DNA of 34,400 nt from Streptomyces amritsarensis (GTDB lineage Bacteria; Actinomycetota; Actinomycetes; Streptomycetales; Streptomycetaceae): assembly GCF_001953875.1 (NCBI RefSeq), contig NZ_MQUR01000082.1:443-34842 (forward strand), in the 5' to 3' direction. Shown here one piece after another: positions 14,556 through 25,487 of this stretch. The translations under genes and the position numbers were made by a program. How positions within the stretch are numbered: the first letter of the stretch is position 1; each line of letters opens with the position of its first letter. The notes beneath the pieces were generated by a model that had not been told where the DNA came from, searched no databases, and worked only from the letters and a program-made list of their open reading frames with translations.

Positions 14556-15269
14556 TCAGCACCGCCGCGGAATCAGCGGCCAGGCGGGCTCGACGACGGC
14601 CGTCGGATCCGCGGTACGGCGCAGGTAGGCCTGCAAGGAGACCGACTGTTCGGCCGCGGCGCGTACCTGGAGGTCGTGCAGGTCCGCCAAGGGCATCACC
14701 CCGACGGGCCGGTGCCTCTCACCCATACGGCGCACCACCCGGGCGGCGGCCACGGCGTCCGCCCTCGCATCGTGCGCGTCGTCGAGCGGCACACCGTAGT
14801 GAGCGCACAGCGCGTGCAGGGCCCGCTTGCCCTTGCGGTACTTGTCGACGTGCTTGTCGATCACCAGCGGATCGATGACGGGCGAGGGCACACTGCCCAG
14901 CCGCTCGCTGATCGACTCGACGCCGTGGCGCCGGCACTCGCGGTCCAGCAGGGAGAGGTCGTAGCGTGCGTTCATCACCACCAGGGGCGTCCCCGAGCGC
15001 AGCCCCTCGGATACGGCCCGCGCGATCTCCTCGACGGCCGAAGCAGCCGGTGCCCCGTGCGCGCGGGCGTGTGCGGTGGAGATGCCGTGGATCGCCGACG
15101 CCTGCTCGGGTATCGCCACCCCGGGGTCGAGCAACCAGGTCCGCTCGGCCGAGACGGCTCCGGCCGGATCCAGGCGCACGACGGCCGCTGTGACGATGCG
15201 GTCGGTCTCGACGTCGGTGCCCGTGGTCTCCAGGTCGAAGGCCAGCAGCGGCCCGCTGAGCCAGCCCAT
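14556..15269 (-). CDS. DEDDh 3'-5' exonuclease (DnaQ/epsilon-like)
   Basis: A 237-residue exonuclease of the DnaQ-like superfamily. All three Exo motifs are intact: ExoI FDLETTGTD (Asp12, Glu14), ExoII MNARYDLSLLD (Asp104) and ExoIII HDARAD (His166, Asp171). It therefore belongs to the DEDDh subgroup, which uses two metal ions to remove nucleotides from 3' ends. The length fits a free-standing exonuclease rather than a PolC or helicase fusion. DNA repair or polymerase III epsilon-like proofreading, or RNA trimming, are all possible. The start ATG at 15269 has GAGGG about 8 nt upstream; a GTG immediately before it (15272) is an alternative. It lies downstream of the HEPN gene on the same strand with a gap of about 295 nt, so it may have its own promoter. 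Confidence 0.92.
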   Translation of the reverse strand: MGWLSGPLLAFDLETTGTDVETDRIVTAAVVRLDPAGAVSAERTWLLDPGVAIPEQASAIHGISTAHARAHGAPAASAVEEIARAVSEGLRSGTPLVVMNARYDLSLLDRECRRHGVESISERLGSVPSPVIDPLVIDKHVDKYRKGKRALHALCAHYGVPLDDAHDARADAVAAARVVRRMGERHRPVGVMPLADLHDLQVRAAAEQSVSLQAYLRRTADPTAVVEPAWPLIPRRC

Positions 15270-15293
15270 CACGCGGCCCTCGTCCCGGCGCGG

Positions 15294-15324
15294 GCGGCCG
15301 GCCCCGGATCCGCGGGCCGGCCGC
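15294..15324. repeat. 11 bp perfect inverted repeat upstream of the exonuclease
   Basis: GCGGCCGGCCC (15294-15304) and GGGCCGGCCGC (15314-15324) are exact reverse complements around CGGATCCGC, which contains its own palindrome. It lies about 10 nt upstream of the exonuclease Shine-Dalgarno region. It could be a leader hairpin, an operator, or a weak terminator for readthrough from the HEPN gene. The rest of 15270-15564 holds nothing I recognise. Confidence 0.6.
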
Positions 15325-15564
15325 GCCGGTCGTGCCCCGCACCGCCTCGCCCCTCGACCACGACGGCCGCCGTCACGGTCCCCGACTCGCCCGGCTCCGC
15401 GCCGGCCGCCTCCGGGTCGAACCCGATCGGCTCCCGGACGTGCCGGCCCCCCGTACCGCGCTGGTCCTCCACCCCGTGTCCCTCCCCCGTACACCTTCGG
15501 TCAACGGGTTTCAGCCTGCCACGGGCCACTGACAAGCCAGGCGACGCCCCCTGCCGGGAGGTGC

Positions 15565-16842
15565 TCACGACACCGGGCGGGAGTCCTCCCACATCGACTC
15601 GAACTCCTCCCGGTAGGTCGCGAAGAGTCCGTGGTCCGCGTCCTTGGGCACCCCGCGGCCGCCACCGCGCAGCACCAGCACGGGCGATTCCATGCCGCGG
15701 GCCCGCCGCAGGTACGACTGGACCACCGCGATGCCCGAGGCCTGCCCCTCCACCAGGTAGGCGGTGAAGCGGGGGGTCTCGTCGAAGACGTGGATCTCGA
15801 AGCGCGAGGGGTCCCGCAGGCCCGCCCGGACCCGCCGCACGTGCAGGATGTTCATCTCCACCGAACGGCTCAGCTCGCCCTTGCGCAGCCCCAGCTCCCG
15901 CTCGCGCCGTTTGACCGCGCTGCTCGCCGGGTTCAGGAACAGCAGCCGCACCCGGCAGCCCGCCTCCGTCAGCCGGACGAGTCTTCGCCCCGAGAAGTTC
16001 TGCACCAGCAGGTTGAGCCCTATCCCGATGGCGTCGAGCCGCCGAGCGCCCCCGAAGAGGTCCTCCGCCGGCAGGTTGCGCTGGAGGCGCACCCGGTCCG
16101 GGTGGACGGAGACGACGTCGGCGTACCGGTCGCCCACCAGGTCCTCGACGGCGTCGATCGGCAGCCGGTCCGCGGCGGGGCTTCCGGAACCCCCGCCCAG
16201 CACCTCCAGCAGCCGCGCCGAGGCCCGCTCCGCCTGTTCCAGCACGGGCCGCGACAGCGCCCGGTTGCGGGAGACGACGTTGCGGGTGACCTCCAGTTCG
16301 TCCAGGGCCAGCTCGATCTCGCGGCGGTCGTCGAAGTACGGCTCGAAGCAGGGCCAGTGCTGGACCATCAGCTCCCGCAGCTGGGGCAGGGTCAGGAAGC
16401 TCAGCACGTTGTCGTCGGCGGAGTCCAGCAGGTAGCCCTTGCGGCGGCTGACCTCGCGGACGGCGACGGCCCGCTGCACCCATTCCTGCCCGGCGGGCCC
16501 GGCGGCCGCGACGACCCAGTCGTCCCCGCCGTGCACCGGTTCGTAGATCGGCCGCAGCACCGCGCCGACCACCGACCGCAGCCGCTGTTCGATCAGGTTG
16601 AGCCAGATGTACGCCCGGCCGGCCCGCTGGGCCCGGGTACGGACCTCGCTCCAGGCCTCCGCGCCCCAGTCCAGTTCGGCGCCGGCCCGCGCGCTGCCGG
16701 CCTCCGCCGGCCCGCCCGCCAGGGAGACCGCCCCTGCCGGCACCCCCGTCGGCGCCCCGCCGGGGACACCACCTGGGGCGTCCGCCGGGCCACCCTCGTG
16801 ACTGCTGTCACCAGGGGGCAGCTCCAGACCTCCCGAGCTCAC
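15565..16842 (-). CDS. SAV2148-type HEPN domain protein
   Basis: A 425-residue protein that I recognise as the Streptomyces SAV2148-type HEPN family. An N-terminal Pro/Gly/Ala-rich disordered segment (1-55) is followed by a helical HEPN-like domain (about 60-215). The C-terminal alpha/beta region contains NLLVQNFSGRRLVRLTEAGCRVRLL-type segments, FLNPAS (303-308) and a late FDETPRFTAYLVEG. That region resembles phospholipase-D-fold sensor or effector domains without an HKD motif; this is inference. The HEPN RNase motif R-x4-6-H appears as RNVVSR (187-192), with Arg instead of His at 192, so RNase activity is doubtful. The start is GTG at 16842, where the conserved MSSGGLELP-like N-terminus begins. 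It is divergent from glgX. The function is unknown; a regulatory or RNA/nucleotide-sensing role is possible. Confidence 0.82.
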   Translation of the reverse strand: MSSGGLELPPGDSSHEGGPADAPGGVPGGAPTGVPAGAVSLAGGPAEAGSARAGAELDWGAEAWSEVRTRAQRAGRAYIWLNLIEQRLRSVVGAVLRPIYEPVHGGDDWVVAAAGPAGQEWVQRAVAVREVSRRKGYLLDSADDNVLSFLTLPQLRELMVQHWPCFEPYFDDRREIELALDELEVTRNVVSRNRALSRPVLEQAERASARLLEVLGGGSGSPAADRLPIDAVEDLVGDRYADVVSVHPDRVRLQRNLPAEDLFGGARRLDAIGIGLNLLVQNFSGRRLVRLTEAGCRVRLLFLNPASSAVKRRERELGLRKGELSRSVEMNILHVRRVRAGLRDPSRFEIHVFDETPRFTAYLVEGQASGIAVVQSYLRRARGMESPVLVLRGGGRGVPKDADHGLFATYREEFESMWEDSRPVS

Positions 16843-16954
16843 CCGTGCACCGCCTTCTGCGTCTGGACGCCCGTCTCCAGTGATCACGGAAGGGTATCCC
16901 GCGCGCGCGGCCCGGTGCAGCCCGATGGCCCGCACACGGACCGTCCATCGGCCC

Positions 16955-17006
16955 ATTATCCGATGCGCGTACAGTCCGCTGACCCGCATATCAGCTCTGC
17001 GGGTCA
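16955..17006. promoter_or_regulatory. Divergent promoter region of HEPN gene and glgX with perfect inverted repeat
   Basis: GATAAT on the minus strand (plus 16955-16960) is a good -10 for the HEPN gene. TACAGT (16970-16975) is a candidate -10 for glgX. Between and beyond them TGACCCGCA (16980-16988) and TGCGGGTCA (16998-17006) form a perfect 9 bp inverted repeat with a 9 nt centre. The repeat would overlap the HEPN -35 region and the glgX transcription start. No convincing -35 hexamers are visible. Confidence 0.45.
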
Positions 17007-17127
17007 CCCGGTAGGACCACTCCCAAGTCCGCGCGTGCGGGCCCTCTTTCGGGGAAGATCTGGCAGTGACGCAGTCCACGCCGGATCATCCGGGAGTCTT
17101 TCGATACCGAGGGAAGAGTCGTTGTCT

Positions 17128-19226
<2,099 letters not shown>

Positions 19227-19242
<16 letters not shown>

Positions 19243-20531
19243 GCGGTGTCCGGGGCCGGAGGCCGGCCCTGCCCGGCGGCCGGTTCACCGGCGGGCGCCG
19301 GGTCCGGACCCGCTGCCGGGGCGGTGTGCGGACGGGCGGCGGGCACGCGGGTGACGAGGGCGAGGGCCAGGCAGAGCGCGGCCGCCCCCACGGCCACGGC
19401 GAAGGACCCGCTCGGGCCGTACCGCTCGGCGAGGCGCCCGGCGGCGACGAGCGCCGCGGCCTGCCCGGCCACCAGGCTGCTGGCGGCGAAGGCCATGGCG
19501 GTGGCGAGCCGGGCCGGTTCCACGGCCCGCTCGGTGAGCGCGAACGCGGTGATCAGGTGGGGTGCGTAGGCGGCCCCGAGCACGGTGACGACCGCGTACA
19601 GCGGCCACAGGCTGTCGGTGACCAGCAGGGGCGCCGAGAGCACCAGGGCGGCGCCGGTCGCCACCCGCCAGCGCAGCCGCAGGCCGAAGCGGGCGGGCAG
19701 CGCGCCCAGCGCCAGGCCGACGGCGGCGCTGACGACACCCATCGCGGAGTAGACGACGGCGGCCTGGTCCGGGACGCCGAGGCGGATGGTGAGGGCGGTG
19801 ATGCCGGCCTGGCAGGCGCCGAACATCACGCCCTGGAGGGCGAGGGAGCCCCGTACGGCGTAGACCACGGCGGGCGGCCTGGCCCGGCTTCCCGTACGCC
19901 GTTCGCCCGCCGGGGAGCCGGCGGTGGCGGAGGCGGTCGGGTGCAGGGCGAAGGCGCTGCCGAAGACGGCGACGAGGCCTGCCGCGCCGGCCAGGGCGAA
20001 GGCCGGATGCGCGACCAGGGAGGCGAGGCCGACCAGGGCGGGCCCGAAGACGAAGGAGACCTCGTCCAAGGTGCCTTCGAGTGCGTGCACGGCGCCCACG
20101 ACGCCCTCGTCGGCCCGGGCGCGGCGGGCGAGGGCGACGGAGCGGGTACGGGCGAGCGGCCCGATCAGCGGCACGGAGGCGCCGGTGAGGGCGCCGATCG
20201 CGGCGAGCGGGAGGGTCGCGAGGTGGGTGAGCGCACCGGCGACCAGGGCGGCGGTGGCGACGGCGTTGACCGCGGCGGCGGCCAGGACGACGGGCCGCTG
20301 TCCGTGCCGGTCGGCGAGCCGGCCGAGGACGGGTCCGAAGAGGACCTGTCCGACGGAGAGCGCGCCTGCGACGATGCCCGCGGTGCCCAGGGAGCCGCTG
20401 GTCCGGGCGACCAGCAGGAAGCTTCCGAACTGGGACATCGCCACGGGCAGGCGGGCGAGGAAGGAGACGAGCGGGAGCAGGGGCCCGGTCAGGGCGATGA
20501 CTCTTCGATAGGTGTTGACGGTTCCGACCAC
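19227..20531 (-). CDS. MFS transporter
   Basis: A 434-residue major facilitator superfamily protein with about 12 hydrophobic segments in two halves. The segment GRLADRHGQRPVVL (near residues 75-88) is the MFS motif A loop between helices 2 and 3. A charged central linker (GSPAGERRTGSRARP) separates the halves. The C-terminal tail after about 395 is Pro/Ala-rich and cytoplasmic. It is of the general drug/sugar exporter type and has no substrate-specific motif I can read. The GTG at 20531 has no Shine-Dalgarno; TAGTGT lies 7 nt upstream, suggesting a leaderless transcript, although no good -35 is visible. It lies between glgX and treY on the opposite strand. A link to sugar export is possible but unproven. 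Confidence 0.88.
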
Positions 20532-20613
20532 TTGATCGACACTAACCCGGCGCAGTCACTCGGATGCATTGGGTCATGGCACGGAATCCGGCAGGCTGGG
20601 TACGTACGTTCTC

Positions 20614-22887
20614 ATGAGCCAGCCGCACCCGACCCCCGCATCGGAATCTGATGTTCCGAAACCCGTCGCCCCGGCGTCGACCTACCGTCTGCAACTGTGC
20701 CCGGAATTCACCTTCGCGGCGGCCGAGGCGGCCGTGCCGTACCTCGCCTCGCTCGGCGTGTCGCACCTGCACCTCTCCCCCGTCCTGGAGGCGGTGCCCG
20801 GATCGGCCCACGGGTACGACGTCACCGACCACTCGCGCGTGCGGGACGAGCTGGGCGGTGAGCCGGGCCTGCGGGCCCTGGCCGGCACCGCCCGGCAGCA
20901 CGGGCTCGGCCTGGTCCTCGACATCGTGCCCAACCACATGGCGGTCCCGACGCCGCTGCGGCTGAACCGGCCGCTGTGGGAGGTGCTGCGGGACGGGCCC
21001 GACTCGCCGTACGCCCGCTGGTTCGACATCGACTGGGAGGCCGGCGGCGGGCAGGTGGTGCTGCCCCTGCTCGCCGGACCGGTGGACTCCTGCGACCTGC
21101 GGGTCGAGGGCGCGGTGCTGCGCCACGGGGAGCAGGAGTTCCCGCTGCGGGAGGGGACCGAGGGCCTGGCGCTGCCGGAGCTGCTGGCCGCGCAGTGGTA
21201 CCGGCCCGCCTGGTGGCGGGAGACCGCCACCGCGCTCAACTACCGCCGCTTCTTCACCATTTCGGAGCTGATCGGGGTCCGGGTGGAGGACCCGGACGTG
21301 TTCACGGCCACGCATGCGAAGGTGCTGGAGCTGGTCCGCGACGGGGTCGCCCAGGGGCTGCGGATCGACCACGTGGACGGCCTGGCCCACCCGCAGGAGT
21401 ACCTGGGCCGGCTGCGGGCCGCCGCCGGCGACGACTGCTGGGTGGTGGTCGAGAAGATCCTGGCCCGCCACGAGCGGCTGCCGGCCGGCTGGCCGGTGGC
21501 GGGGACCACCGGGTACGACGCGCTGCACCGGGTCGACGGGGTGTTCACCGATCCGGAGGGCGCCGCGGAACTGGCGGCCCGGTACGGGCAGTCCACCGGC
21601 CTGCCGCCATGGCCGCAGACCGCCCGGACCTGTGCACGGGAGGTGCTGACCGGCGACCTGGCCGCCGAGCTGGGGGCGCTGGAGCGCCGTGCCGGCGGCG
21701 AACTGGCCGAAGCCGTGCGCGAACTGCTGATCGCCTTTCCCGTCTACCGGCCGTATCCCGACGAGCCCGAACTGCCGCCGCAGGCGCTGGAGCGGGCGGC
21801 CGAGCTGGCCGGTCCGGCCGCGGTGGCCGGCGTACGGGAGCTGCTGCTGCGGGATCCGGCCTTCGCCGCCCGGTTCGCCCAGACCTCGGCGGCGCTGCGC
21901 GCCAAGTCCCTGGAGGACCGGGCCTTCTACCGGTACGCGCCGCTGCTGTCGGCCACCGAGGTCGGCGGGGAGCCGGGGAGCCCGGCGGTGTCGCCCGAGG
22001 AGTTCCACGCGTACTGCGCCGCCCTGGGCCGGGACTGGCCACGGACGGGCACGGTCCTGTCCACGCACGACACCAAGCGCAGCGCGGACGTCAGGGCCCG
22101 GATCTCGGTGCTGTCGCAGGCGCCGGAGCTGATGGACCGGGACGGCCCGGCCCCCGACCCCCACCTGGCCTGGGTGGCCCGGCAGACCGCGCTGGGGCTC
22201 GGCCGGGCTCCCGAGGCGGTACCGCGGCTGGCCGGCGCCCTGCTCAAGGGGGCCCGCGAGGCCGCCCTGCGCACCAGTTGGACCGACCGGGACGAGGAGT
22301 ACGAGACGGGCGTCCCCGACTACGCCCCGGCCCCGCTCGACCTCCCGGCGCAACTCGCCGAGGCGGCCCGCGCGAACCTGCTCGGCATGGCGCTGCTGCA
22401 CCTCTCGATGCCGGGGGTGCCGGAGGTCTACCAGGGCGCGGAGACCGAGTACCGGGCCCTGGTCGACCCGGACAACAGGCGCCCGGCGCACTTCCCGCGC
22501 GAGGTGCTGGCACGCCTGGACGCGGGGGCCGTCCCGCACGGCCCGGCCGAGGAGAAGCTGGCCCTCACGGCGGCGCTGCTGCGGCTGCGCCGGGACCGGC
22601 CGGAGCTCTTCCGCGGCTACGCCCCCGTCGCGGCCCGGGGGCCGGCGGCGGGCCACCTGGTGGCCTTCACCCGGGCCCCGGGGCTGCTGGTGGCGGCCAC
22701 CCGGCTGTCCCACCGGCTGGCGGCGTCGGGCGGCTGGCGCGACACCCGCGTGGACCTGCCGCCGGGCACCTGGACGCCCGTCCTGCCCGCGCGCACCGGG
22801 CGGAGCACCACGGCCGCGCACAGCGGCCCCACCGGGGTGACCGCCCTGCTGGACGACCATCCGGTGGGAATCTGGCTCCGCCGCTGA
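20614..22887 (+). CDS. treY: Maltooligosyltrehalose synthase TreY
   Basis: A 757-residue GH13 enzyme that isomerises the reducing-end alpha-1,4 bond of maltodextrins to the alpha,alpha-1,1 bond of trehalose. The N-terminus has the TreY opening STYRLQLCPEFTFAAAEA and YLASLGVSHLHLSPVLEA. Catalytic residues are Asp252 in GLRIDHVDGL, Glu280 in VVVEKIL, and the later Asp in STHDTKRSADVRAR, a strong TreY signature. MPGVPEVYQGAE and DPDNRRP near the C-terminus are also typical. The ATG at 20614 gives the expected length, but no Shine-Dalgarno is visible, and upstream TTG at 20569 is an alternative. It works between GlgX and TreZ. Here it stands alone on its strand, 8.7 kb from treZ. Confidence 0.96.
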   Translation: MSQPHPTPASESDVPKPVAPASTYRLQLCPEFTFAAAEAAVPYLASLGVSHLHLSPVLEAVPGSAHGYDVTDHSRVRDELGGEPGLRALAGTARQHGLGLVLDIVPNHMAVPTPLRLNRPLWEVLRDGPDSPYARWFDIDWEAGGGQVVLPLLAGPVDSCDLRVEGAVLRHGEQEFPLREGTEGLALPELLAAQWYRPAWWRETATALNYRRFFTISELIGVRVEDPDVFTATHAKVLELVRDGVAQGLRIDHVDGLAHPQEYLGRLRAAAGDDCWVVVEKILARHERLPAGWPVAGTTGYDALHRVDGVFTDPEGAAELAARYGQSTGLPPWPQTARTCAREVLTGDLAAELGALERRAGGELAEAVRELLIAFPVYRPYPDEPELPPQALERAAELAGPAAVAGVRELLLRDPAFAARFAQTSAALRAKSLEDRAFYRYAPLLSATEVGGEPGSPAVSPEEFHAYCAALGRDWPRTGTVLSTHDTKRSADVRARISVLSQAPELMDRDGPAPDPHLAWVARQTALGLGRAPEAVPRLAGALLKGAREAALRTSWTDRDEEYETGVPDYAPAPLDLPAQLAEAARANLLGMALLHLSMPGVPEVYQGAETEYRALVDPDNRRPAHFPREVLARLDAGAVPHGPAEEKLALTAALLRLRRDRPELFRGYAPVAARGPAAGHLVAFTRAPGLLVAATRLSHRLAASGGWRDTRVDLPPGTWTPVLPARTGRSTTAAHSGPTGVTALLDDHPVGIWLRR

Positions 22888-22898
22888 CGGCCCGACCG

Positions 22899-22928
22899 CG
22901 CCCGTCCCGGCGGCGCCCGTCCCGGCGG
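22899..22928. repeat. 15 bp tandem duplication
   Basis: CGCCCGTCCCGGCGG occurs twice, back to back (22899-22913 and 22914-22928), directly after treY. The rest of 22888-23121 has no gene. A relatively AT-rich patch at 22986-23000 (CCCTTGTTTTGTCAC) contains TTGTCA and may belong to a recD2 promoter, but no matching -10 is clear. Confidence 0.75.
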
Positions 22929-23121
22929 CGTACGGGGCCGGCGCGGCCCGGGAAGCAGCACGTGCCCCTCGCCTGCGCGGCCGCTCCCTTGTTTTGTCAC
23001 TCGTTCCGGTGAGCAGAATCCGTCGTGCATGCGAGAGGCATCCACTGCGAGGTCATGCTGGACTCGTCGCCCCACCAACCGGCCCGGTCCGACGTCGCAC
23101 ACATCCCTGGAGACGGAGCAC

Positions 23122-25437
23122 GTGGCACATCAGGTGTCCTCGGAGACCCGAGATGTGGTCGAGGGCGTCGTCGATCACCTGCTGCACATCAGCTACGACG
23201 AGACCACGGTCCTCCGGCTGACCACGGCCGACTCCGAAGAGACCGTCACGGCACTGGGCAAGGCGCTCTTCGGTGTGCGGCCGGGGGAGAGTCTGCGCCT
23301 GCACGGTACGTGGACACAGCACCCCCGCCACGGGCGGCAGTTCAAGGTCGCGCGGTGCGGACGGACCATGCCCGCGGACGAGCGGGCGATTCGCCTCTAC
23401 CTCGCCTCCGGCATGATCCGTGGCATCGGCCCGGTTCTCGCCTCCGCGATCGTGGACACCTTCCGCGAGCGGACGCTCGACATCATCGATTCCGAGCCGG
23501 TGCGACTGCTCGAGGTGCACAACATCGGCGCCGTGCGCCTGGGACGGATCACGGCCGCCTGGCAGGAACAGAAGAGCATCGCCGAGATCATGCTGTTCCT
23601 GCAGAACCTGGGGATCACGCCACGCCTCGCGGTGAAGATCCATACCGCGTACGCCGACACCGATCGCGATCCGATCCTCGTAGTACGCCGTACCCCCTAC
23701 CAGCTGTGCCGGGACGTGCACGGCGTCGGGTTCCACCATGCCGACAAGATCGCGCTCGCCGTGGGCGTACCCAAACACAGCGACGAACGCCTCCGGGCCG
23801 CGCTCCTTCACGAGCTCGACAAGGCGGGCGGTGAGGGCCACTGCCACCTGCCCGTACGCGTGCTCCTCGCCCGCACCCGGCACCTGCTGTCCGACGACGA
23901 CCCGGCCAGTACCGAGATCATCGACGACGCGGTCCTGCGCCATGCGTTGGAGGCGCTGCGCGGGCAGGGGGAGGTGGTCACCGAGACCGTGCCGCTCACC
24001 GTGATGGACGGCACCGGCGCAGCGGCGGACACGGAGATCGCGCAGCTGACGCGCTTCCACCGCGACGAGACCCAGCTCGCCCGGCACGTGCGCCGACTGC
24101 TCTCCTCCTCCCCCGCACTGGCCGAACTCGCCCCGTGGGAGGAATGGTTGACCGCCCTCGCGTCGACCGAGACGGCGGGCCTGACCGGCGAACAGCAGCG
24201 GGCGATCCACCACGCGCTGACCCGGCCCCTGTCCATCCTGACGGGCGGTCCGGGCTGTGGGAAGACACACACCCTGCGGACTCTCGTCGAGCTCGCCGAC
24301 CAGGCCCGCGCCACCGTCGCGCTCGCCGCACCGACCGGCAAGGCCGCCAAGCGCCTGGAGGAGACCTGCGGCCGCGAGGCGATGACCGTTCACCGCCTGA
24401 TCCGTCCGCCTGAGGGCGATTCCCTCTTCGACCATGCCGGTCCGCTGGAGACGGCGGACGTGGTGGTCATCGACGAGGCGTCCATGCTCGACCTCTCGCT
24501 CGCTCACAGACTCCTCGCCGCCATCCGCGACGGCTGCCATCTCCTGCTGGTCGGAGACGTCGATCAACTGCCCAGTGTCGGTCCCGGCCGCGTCCTGCGC
24601 GACCTGCTGGACGTCGATGCGATCCCCCGCACCCGGCTCACCAAGGTCTTCCGCCAGCACGACGACAGTACGGCGATCGTGACGAACGCCTACCGCATCC
24701 TGCGCGGCGAACTCCCGCACGACGACCCACGGGCATTCTGGAACCGGCCCGTTTCCGCCCCCGAGGACATCACCCGGCGCGTCGTCGAGTTGGTCTGCGA
24801 CCTCATGCCCCGACACTTCGAAGCCCGCCCGGAAGACGTCCAGGTCCTCTGCCCGGGCAAGAGGAACGTCGCCGGCATGAGCGATCTCAACCTGCGACTT
24901 CAGGAACGTCTCAATCCTCCCGCTCCGGACAAGCCGCAGCACTTCCACGACGGAACGGCCTTCCGGCTCGGTGACCGCGTCCAGCAAATCCGCAACAACC
25001 CCCGTCGAGGCGGGTCGGGGGTCTTCAACGGCAGCAGCGGCACGGTCACCGCCGTCGACGTCGAGGCCCACGAGCTCAGGGTCACCTTCACGGACGGGGA
25101 GACGGCCGTGTACCCCTTCGCCGATCTCGACGAACTCGTCCACGCCTACGCGCTGACCGTCCACCGGTCCCAGGGCAGCGAGTACCCGTACGTCGTCGTC
25201 CCCGTGATCAGCGCGGCCGGAACGATGCTCCTGCAGCGGAATCTGCTCTACACCGCCGTCACCCGCGCCCGCCGCGGCGTGATGCTCATCGGACAGACCG
25301 AGGCCGTCGAACGAGCGGTCGCCAACAACCGCACCCAGCGCCGCAACACGGCTCTGCCCCACCGCATCGCACACCCGGTGTCCGCCGTAACGACTCCCCG
25401 AGGCCAGGCGCCCGCCGGGCAGCTCGCCCTGAACTGA
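23122..25437 (+). CDS. RecD2-like ATP-dependent DNA helicase
   Basis: A 771-residue SF1B helicase of the RecD2 type, the RecD form found without RecBC. An N-terminal domain (about 1-85) is followed by a helix-hairpin-helix region (GMIRGIGPVLASAIV, 97-111; LLEVHNIGAVRLGRI, 129-143; DVHGVGFHHADKI, 198-210). The helicase core has Walker A GGPGCGKTHTL (Lys381), APTGKAAKRLEE (403-414), Walker B VVIDEASMLDL (Asp451, Glu452), GDVDQLPSVG (478-487) and the C-terminal HRSQGSEYPYVVV and YTAVTRARRGVML motifs. All ATPase residues are present. The GTG at 23122 has GGAG close upstream and fits the family N-terminus; an upstream ATG at 23029 would add an unlikely Arg/Thr-rich leader. Three sampled 60-base lines gave about 62-68% GC, clearly below treY and treZ, suggesting transfer. 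It is convergent with a Ski2-like helicase. Confidence 0.92.
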   Translation: MAHQVSSETRDVVEGVVDHLLHISYDETTVLRLTTADSEETVTALGKALFGVRPGESLRLHGTWTQHPRHGRQFKVARCGRTMPADERAIRLYLASGMIRGIGPVLASAIVDTFRERTLDIIDSEPVRLLEVHNIGAVRLGRITAAWQEQKSIAEIMLFLQNLGITPRLAVKIHTAYADTDRDPILVVRRTPYQLCRDVHGVGFHHADKIALAVGVPKHSDERLRAALLHELDKAGGEGHCHLPVRVLLARTRHLLSDDDPASTEIIDDAVLRHALEALRGQGEVVTETVPLTVMDGTGAAADTEIAQLTRFHRDETQLARHVRRLLSSSPALAELAPWEEWLTALASTETAGLTGEQQRAIHHALTRPLSILTGGPGCGKTHTLRTLVELADQARATVALAAPTGKAAKRLEETCGREAMTVHRLIRPPEGDSLFDHAGPLETADVVVIDEASMLDLSLAHRLLAAIRDGCHLLLVGDVDQLPSVGPGRVLRDLLDVDAIPRTRLTKVFRQHDDSTAIVTNAYRILRGELPHDDPRAFWNRPVSAPEDITRRVVELVCDLMPRHFEARPEDVQVLCPGKRNVAGMSDLNLRLQERLNPPAPDKPQHFHDGTAFRLGDRVQQIRNNPRRGGSGVFNGSSGTVTAVDVEAHELRVTFTDGETAVYPFADLDELVHAYALTVHRSQGSEYPYVVVPVISAAGTMLLQRNLLYTAVTRARRGVMLIGQTEAVERAVANNRTQRRNTALPHRIAHPVSAVTTPRGQAPAGQLALN

Positions 25438-25441
25438 CCAC

Positions 25442-25473
25442 GGGCTGTCCGACCCTGATCCGCCGGACAGCCC
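25442..25473. terminator. Bidirectional terminator between the two helicase genes
   Basis: GGGCTGTCCG (25442-25451) and CGGACAGCCC (25464-25473) are exact reverse complements across 12 nt. The hairpin starts 4 nt after the recD2 stop and ends 14 nt before the stop of the convergent helicase, so it can serve both. Confidence 0.85.
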
Positions 25474-25487
25474 CTGGGCCTCCCGGG

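Noticed and set aside
16843..17079. N-terminal extension of the HEPN protein
   Set aside because: The frame continues upstream, but the extension is Arg-rich, crosses the predicted promoter and is not part of the recognised N-terminus.
20542..22860. A 770-codon open frame antisense to treY
   Set aside because: Its translation is Arg/Gly/Pro/Gln-rich without domains, while the plus strand has a complete TreY. It is a shadow frame caused by GC bias.
22986..23022. A sigma-70 promoter for recD2
   Set aside because: TTGTTT and TTGTCA hexamers are present in an AT-rich patch, but no TANNNT -10 lies at 16-19 nt, so I do not list it as a promoter.
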